Source: Bacteroidota bacterium
GTDB taxonomy: Bacteria > Bacteroidota > Bacteroidia > Cytophagales > Cyclobacteriaceae
Assembly (NCBI GenBank): GCA_023417955.1
Contig: JAEZDW010000490.1
Coordinates: 1-7,559, forward strand
Length of the DNA: 7,559 nucleotides
Reading direction: 5' to 3'
Under the pieces are notes generated by a model. It searched no databases, was not told the DNA's origin, and was given only the letters and a program-made list of their open reading frames with translations. Made by a program: the position numbers and the translations under genes. Positions 6,435-7,559 of the stretch are shown here, one piece after another (positions within the stretch are counted from its first letter, which is position 1; each line of letters starts with the position of its first letter).

Positions 6435-7559
6435 GTGAAAAGCTATTTTTTCATCACGATTGCAGCCTTTTTGTTCCTCGGGTCGTTCTCCCTCCAGGCC
6501 CAGAAGACAAAAGCCAAATTCAAAAAGGGTAACACTGTCCTTTTGGATGATAGTCTGACAACGTATAGCCAATCTGACATATTTCACTTCCCTAATCTTA
6601 ACAAGATTCAGCGTTTTCATGACGAAAAAGCGCTACAGGAAATCAAAAAACTCAAAGGCGCCGGACGTAGCGAGGAACACTACCGCGCCCTGCTTGCTTA
6701 TGTCCGGCAATTCGGCGTCCATAATTTCTCACGCGATATCAACCTTCTGACAGACCTCGCCGGTCTAAGCATAAAACACGGGCAGCCGGGCGAAGCTATT
6801 CTTTGGTACAAGCTTCTGCTGAAGCATTACCCTGCCGATGCACGCGCACAACAGATGCGATCTCAATTCGACAGTCTTAACCGAAATAAGGCCGACCTTT
6901 ACGTACCGCTGCGCGAATACTACGAACTCGTTGAGTTCCGAAAAGAAATCGACACACTTCGTCCTCCACAAGGTGTACTTCTGAACATGGGCTACGGCGT
7001 GAACTCCGAAAAAGAAGACTACGGTCCCACTATTGGCAACGTAGACAACTTCCTGCTTTTCACATCGAAACGAAATTCACACCTCGAACACAGCGGTAAA
7101 GTTTACAACGAAGATTTGTTTTACACGATCAAGAACGATTCGGTGTGGGGTTTTGCTGAGGAATTCAAGACCATAAACACACCGTACAATGAAGGCTCAG
7201 CATCCCTTAGCCGCGACGGCAAATACCTCTTCTTCGCCCGATGCAATTCACCAGATGGTATGGGTAACTGCGACATTTACGTCGCGACGCTTACCGCCGA
7301 CAGCACCTGGGGGGATGTTAAGAACCTCGGACCAAACATCAATAGTATATCATGGGACTCCCAACCATCGTTATCTCATTCAGGAGACACACTATACTTT
7401 GCTTCTGACCGTATCGGCGGATTTGGGTACTCAGACATTTACTTTTCCGTCAAGGACAAGAACGGCAAATGGCAAAAAGCACAAAACCTCGGTCCCGTTG
7501 TAAATACGCGTGGATTTGAAGTGAGTCCGTTCTTTCACCATCGGTTTAATGTTTTGTAC
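6435..7559 (+). CDS. Secreted protein with TPR-like region and PD40 beta-propeller repeats (3' end outside the window)
   Basis: The frame starts at GTG 6435 and stays open for 375 codons to the right edge. It begins with a textbook signal peptide (MKSYFFITIAAFLFLGSFSLQA, cleavage near residue 22); there is no lipobox Cys, so it is not an obvious lipoprotein. Residues about 65-150 are helical and TPR-like (GRSEEHYRALLAYVRQFG, then GQPGEAILWYKLLLKHYPAD). From about 190 come PD40/WD40-like (TolB-type) blades: one weaker (YGPTIGNVDNFLLFTSKRN), then NEGSASLSRDGKYLFFAR with CDIYVATL, then SQPSLSHSGDTLYFASDR with YSDIYFS, with NLGPNIN and NLGPVVN repeated at blade ends. A fourth blade starts at the edge. 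Bacteroidota proteins of this plan commonly end in an OmpA peptidoglycan-binding domain; T9SS PorE is one related type. The missing C-terminus prevents a firmer name. It is transcribed divergently from lon. Confidence 0.88.
   Translation, partial: MKSYFFITIAAFLFLGSFSLQAQKTKAKFKKGNTVLLDDSLTTYSQSDIFHFPNLNKIQRFHDEKALQEIKKLKGAGRSEEHYRALLAYVRQFGVHNFSRDINLLTDLAGLSIKHGQPGEAILWYKLLLKHYPADARAQQMRSQFDSLNRNKADLYVPLREYYELVEFRKEIDTLRPPQGVLLNMGYGVNSEKEDYGPTIGNVDNFLLFTSKRNSHLEHSGKVYNEDLFYTIKNDSVWGFAEEFKTINTPYNEGSASLSRDGKYLFFARCNSPDGMGNCDIYVATLTADSTWGDVKNLGPNINSISWDSQPSLSHSGDTLYFASDRIGGFGYSDIYFSVKDKNGKWQKAQNLGPVVNTRGFEVSPFFHHRFNVLY

Noticed and set aside
6432..6971. Two minus-strand open frames of 62 and 68 codons
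   Set aside because: Both lie antisense to the signal peptide and TPR-like part of the rightward gene and have no recognisable features.
7189..7503. Plus-strand open frame of 104 codons near the right end
   Set aside because: It lies in another frame inside the PD40 coding region, whose own frame is open from 6435 to the window edge and shows propeller repeats across this stretch.
1..7559. Mobile elements, CRISPR, tRNA/rRNA, toxin-antitoxin or defence genes
   Set aside because: None seen on reading both strands: no direct-repeat arrays, transposase-like proteins, terminal inverted repeats or tRNA-like folds. The content is housekeeping and envelope genes.

Overview
The window looks like chromosomal DNA from a member of the phylum Bacteroidota, most likely an environmental Cytophagales-type lineage. 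Three things point there: a gene for the type IX secretion system (T9SS) protein PorQ, a DUF4421 protein, and a secreted TPR plus PD40 beta-propeller protein. The first two are families I know essentially only from this phylum. Base composition is moderate. Ribosome binding sites are mostly absent, which is usual for the phylum. Lineage below phylum is inference.

Layout, left to right. Positions 2-262 (+) hold the 3' end of a SixA-like histidine phosphatase gene. Next comes a tightly packed minus-strand block, read right to left: lon (6276-3820), porQ (3817-2747), hslU (2715-1309) and a DUF4421 gene (1308-259). The gaps are 2, 31 and 0 bases, so this is almost certainly one transcription unit. 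The last gene meets the phosphatase gene tail to tail, and the two stop codons overlap. Right of lon is a 158-base divergent intergenic region (6277-6434) with a perfect 9-bp inverted repeat close to the lon start and a candidate Bacteroidota-type promoter for the rightward gene. From 6435 to the right edge runs the 5' part of a secreted TPR/PD40 protein gene, open at the window end.

How the genes fit together. lon and hslU encode AAA+ engines of two cytoplasmic proteolysis systems, Lon and HslUV. porQ encodes an outer-membrane-associated T9SS component. The DUF4421 protein carries a signal peptide and looks like an outer-membrane protein. The operon therefore mixes cytoplasmic protein quality control with cell-envelope and secretion functions. 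The rightward PD40 gene has an architecture partly resembling T9SS PorE and OmpA-family proteins, but its diagnostic C-terminus lies outside the window.

All complete genes look intact, with catalytic motifs in place. I see no mobile element, CRISPR array, tRNA, rRNA or defence module, and no convincing evidence of an undescribed system. The points most worth a second look are the gene junctions (same-frame TAA-GTG abutment of hslU and DUF4421, and porQ with no ATG start), the palindrome ahead of lon, and the protease/T9SS gene grouping.
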